Shown piece after piece: positions 7,301-8,479 of a stretch of DNA of 8,479 nt (its first letter is position 1; the number at the start of each line of letters is the position of its first letter). The position numbers were made by a program, and so were the translations under genes. The stretch is from an uncultured Oscillospiraceae bacterium (lineage in GTDB: Bacteria > Bacillota > Clostridia > Oscillospirales > Ruminococcaceae): the NCBI GenBank assembly GCA_950097605.1, contig CATNEU010000048.1, positions 1 to 8,479 on the forward strand, written 5' to 3'. The notes beneath the pieces are model-generated. The model was given only the letters and a program-made list of their open reading frames with translations. It was not told where the DNA came from and made no database searches.

Positions 7301-8479
7301 GACGGTTACGCCCTGCTGCACAAACCCACCGTTGGCAACCGGAGCCTGCGTTCCCTCGATCACTGCGGAGAGAACCGGCGCCGTCTTGTCAATGTTGGCT
7401 TTGTAGCCGCCGCCATAGTTGCCGGCCAGGTCGTATACATACACAACCGTCAGTCCGCTCTGTGCGATGGTGTACTCGGTGCCGGTTGCAACCGTAATAC
7501 CATTCACAACAAAGTTCACTTGTTCATTGGCTGTGAGGGTAATATCCTGATTGGTCAACTGGCCCGACGGCACAGTTGCCGTAAAGGTCGGCTTGGTATT
7601 GTCGATGGTAAACGAAACCTCGGTCTCGTTGCCCGCCATGTCGGTCGCCTTGACGGTATACGCGCCTTCTTCAATGATGCGCAGGCCGTAGCCATAGTCC
7701 TCAGCCGCGACACCGTTGACTGTAAAGATCACTTTGCTGTCCGAACGGATGGTCACGCTGCCTCTTGCATAGCCGCTCTCCGGAACGCCCGTCAGAACCG
7801 GCGCCTCTTTGATGATGGTTACGCGATAGTAGGCTGTGTAGTTGCCGGCCTTGTCGATTGCACGGATATTGTAGACGCCCGATTCGGTCAGCACCAGCTC
7901 GGTGCCCTCCCCAATTTGTTCGTCTGCATTAAAGAACGTCACATATTCGTCTGCCGTAAAGGTCACATCCTGATTTGTATAGCCACTCTGTGCGCAGGTC
8001 GCTGTGAGGACCGGTTTGGTGCGGTCGATTGCAAACACAATCGTCTCGCTGCGGTTGCCCTCTGCGTCCACCGCCACAACGCTGTAGCTGCCTTCGTCGG
8101 ACAGGCGCAGGGTGTTGGATACTCTGCCGGTCTCCACGCCGTTAACGAGCCAGGTGACCGCCTTGTCGGCCGTCAGGGTGACAGTGCCTCTGCTGGCGCC
8201 GCTCTCCGGTGCGCCTGTGACCACCGGTGCATCCGGATTCGCCGCGGGAACAAGGCCTTCAACGGCTGCTTCCAGGGCGTCGTATGCGTCGTCAACCTGC
8301 TGCTGTGTTGCAGCATTGTCCTCCAGAAGGCCCTGTGCGTACGTGAGTGCGCTCTCAAAGGCCGCCCAGCTATCCGGTGTGTAATCCGCTTCCACGCGGT
8401 CTTGGTTTGCTGCAACCAGCCCGGACAGAGCATCTTTGTTTACCGGAATTTCCTTCGGCGCCAGCAGACGGATTTCCGC
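4343..8479 (-). CDS. Multimodular GH84 beta-N-acetylglucosaminidase (NagJ/hyaluronidase-like), 5' end outside window
   Basis: Removes terminal beta-linked GlcNAc from glycans, probably extracellularly on mucin-type or other host glycoproteins. The frame is open to the right edge, so 1378 residues are seen and the start and signal peptide are missing; a GTG at 8395 is internal. Counted from the edge: FIVAR-like helical domain 13-78; six Ig-like repeats 85-516; GH20b-like domain about 519-660; GH84 catalytic domain from 663 to about 970; helical region to about 1118; F5/8-type C (CBM32-like) domain about 1135-1279; C-terminal beta-rich domain about 1283-1378. Catalytic signs are RGFIEGFYGYPW (666-677), APKDDPYH (700-707), the Asp pair 778-779 in GIMFDDV, and WWNYPVND (872-879). 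The two aspartates are the family's polarising and acid/base residues. No LPxTG, dockerin or SLH motif is at the C-terminus. A strong terminator follows the stop codon. Confidence 0.93.
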   Translation of the reverse strand, partial: AEIRLLAPKEIPVNKDALSGLVAANQDRVEADYTPDSWAAFESALTYAQGLLEDNAATQQQVDDAYDALEAAVEGLVPAANPDAPVVTGAPESGASRGTVTLTADKAVTWLVNGVETGRVSNTLRLSDEGSYSVVAVDAEGNRSETIVFAIDRTKPVLTATCAQSGYTNQDVTFTADEYVTFFNADEQIGEGTELVLTESGVYNIRAIDKAGNYTAYYRVTIIKEAPVLTGVPESGYARGSVTIRSDSKVIFTVNGVAAEDYGYGLRIIEEGAYTVKATDMAGNETEVSFTIDNTKPTFTATVPSGQLTNQDITLTANEQVNFVVNGITVATGTEYTIAQSGLTVVYVYDLAGNYGGGYKANIDKTAPVLSAVIEGTQAPVANGGFVQQGVTVKANEKSRFIVNDGEPTEIANFVKLRAEGTYTVKAMDELGNVSEPFVVVIDKTAPVLSSDDIIDGQAINDVTVQANEDVLFTVDGETADAYAAEIVVKGDGEHSVKAVDKAGNKSNVLTFTIASPQKVEISPVPQSIEYLSMGGMKITDEVNIVSHGDIDEATMPRLEKALAANGYTYTKSDAAVEGKTNILLTSDREHCAACSADLGIADMSAAEQKEGYVLQVSGGNITIVGADADGVFYGVVTLADILAQEYAEKTVAEVNVSDYPEIGTRGFIEGFYGYPWSHTDRMDLMAFGSEQKMNTYIYAPKDDPYHRAQWKELYPEKEAAQIAELAQAGHENNYNFVWTIHPGDSINFNSEADVEACKVKMQQLYDLGVRQFGIMFDDVNRGSMQQHADFINRIDTEFVKAKGDVKPIITVGKRYCQAWGDSMYSFRDFVNTLHDDIEIMWTGAATMSNISKEVFDWPKQQTGTDRDLMVWWNYPVNDYCDAKVLMGPMKNLNTNLNNVTGFVSNPMNQAHASMQALYGIADYTWNTDAYDYNRAFEGSFREIAPEVAEDLQVFASNSCYLKDDGGASGAFLFEESWYLKEDIQAIRDALAAGEDPTAYAEKLIPEFQKMIDACTNIKEKCENEALVKELDPFLDALKLLGEAGVASMNALVAAQSGDFAAWEPNSMEAVAKIAAMEECKVDRLKDNKPQRFTVDVGTQILKPFIVEMADESAYIIGAEEKPTEYDYSQAYISDNIALSSLGVKATASSYTTGSEGPQYAIDGRISRSKWCSTAARPYLTLDLGSEKTIKEYQIINCGHPEAGESRDWNTKSAQILASNDGVTFTVVDEFDGNKEDIITRTLAEPVTARYIRLQILEPNQGSVDGSGATRIYEFRLYDKVHAQQSIKILPADVEIANNAGATDTVTVRNLKEGDIVSLYTSIDAAEPFAVSAPVAAGETSVTMENLELQAEGGRIYMTCTNKSYLPSVKTSKGYAAE
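6932..8227 (-). repeat. Array of six Ig-like repeats inside the GH84 gene
   Basis: Six tandem repeats, each about 71 residues and ending near a D-x-TKP/TAP or similar hinge: 8015-8227, 7802-8014, 7592-7801, 7379-7591, 7142-7378 (longer, 79 residues) and 6932-7141. Each carries VTxxA near its start, a central VNG or VDG turn, and a late VKAxDxAGN-type strand. Such bacterial Ig-like domains usually act as stalks or spacers. Repeats 1 and 3 share the PESG-x-x-RG opening and repeats 2 and 4 share SG-x-x-TNQD, so the array contains a duplicated two-repeat unit. Confidence 0.85.

Noticed and set aside
1..8479. CRISPR array, tRNA, insertion sequence, phage or defence genes
   Set aside because: No short regularly spaced repeats, cloverleaf genes, transposase motifs or terminal inverted repeats were seen. 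The only repeat array is the protein-coding Ig-like series.

Overview
The window most resembles the chromosome of an anaerobic, gut-type member of Bacillota, class Clostridia. The signs are strong AGGAGG-type ribosome sites, a TTG start, an orphan TSCPD protein of the TIGR03905 type, a prokaryotic RING/DUF2628 membrane protein, and a large secreted-type GH84 enzyme with FIVAR and Ig-like modules. This is inference from gene content. No rRNA, tRNA, CRISPR array, insertion sequence, phage gene or defence system was seen.

Layout. Positions 1-1186 (minus strand) hold a short probable operon: a zinc-finger/DUF2628 membrane protein, then galU 51 bases downstream, with galU running off the left edge. 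Positions 1187-1504 are a divergent control region with one promoter facing each way and a leader of about 150 nt on the minus side. Positions 1505-2338 (+) encode a PHP-family phosphoesterase, followed by a perfect 10-bp hairpin. Positions 2563-3738 (+) encode a small malic enzyme that starts at TTG, again followed by a hairpin without a T-tract. Positions 3892-4149 (+) encode a TSCPD-domain protein of 85 residues. Positions 4175-4305 are a terminator cluster that separates the plus-strand genes from the minus-strand gene. Positions 4343-8479 (minus) are half the window: one reading frame, open at the right edge, for a multimodular GH84 beta-N-acetylglucosaminidase.

How the genes relate. GalU makes UDP-glucose for envelope glycans. 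The malic enzyme links malate to pyruvate and reduced cofactor. The GH84 protein would act outside the cell on GlcNAc-containing host glycans such as mucin. Apart from the RING-galU pair they look like separate transcription units of ordinary chromosome.

Most notable points: (1) the GH84 gene changes glycine codon use sharply where the catalytic domain begins, near 6505; (2) its six Ig-like repeats arose partly by duplication of a two-repeat unit, with a 426-bp period; (3) a prokaryotic RING plus zinc-ribbon plus DUF2628 protein sits in front of galU; (4) an orphan TSCPD protein occurs without any ribonucleotide reductase nearby. No wholly new system was found.
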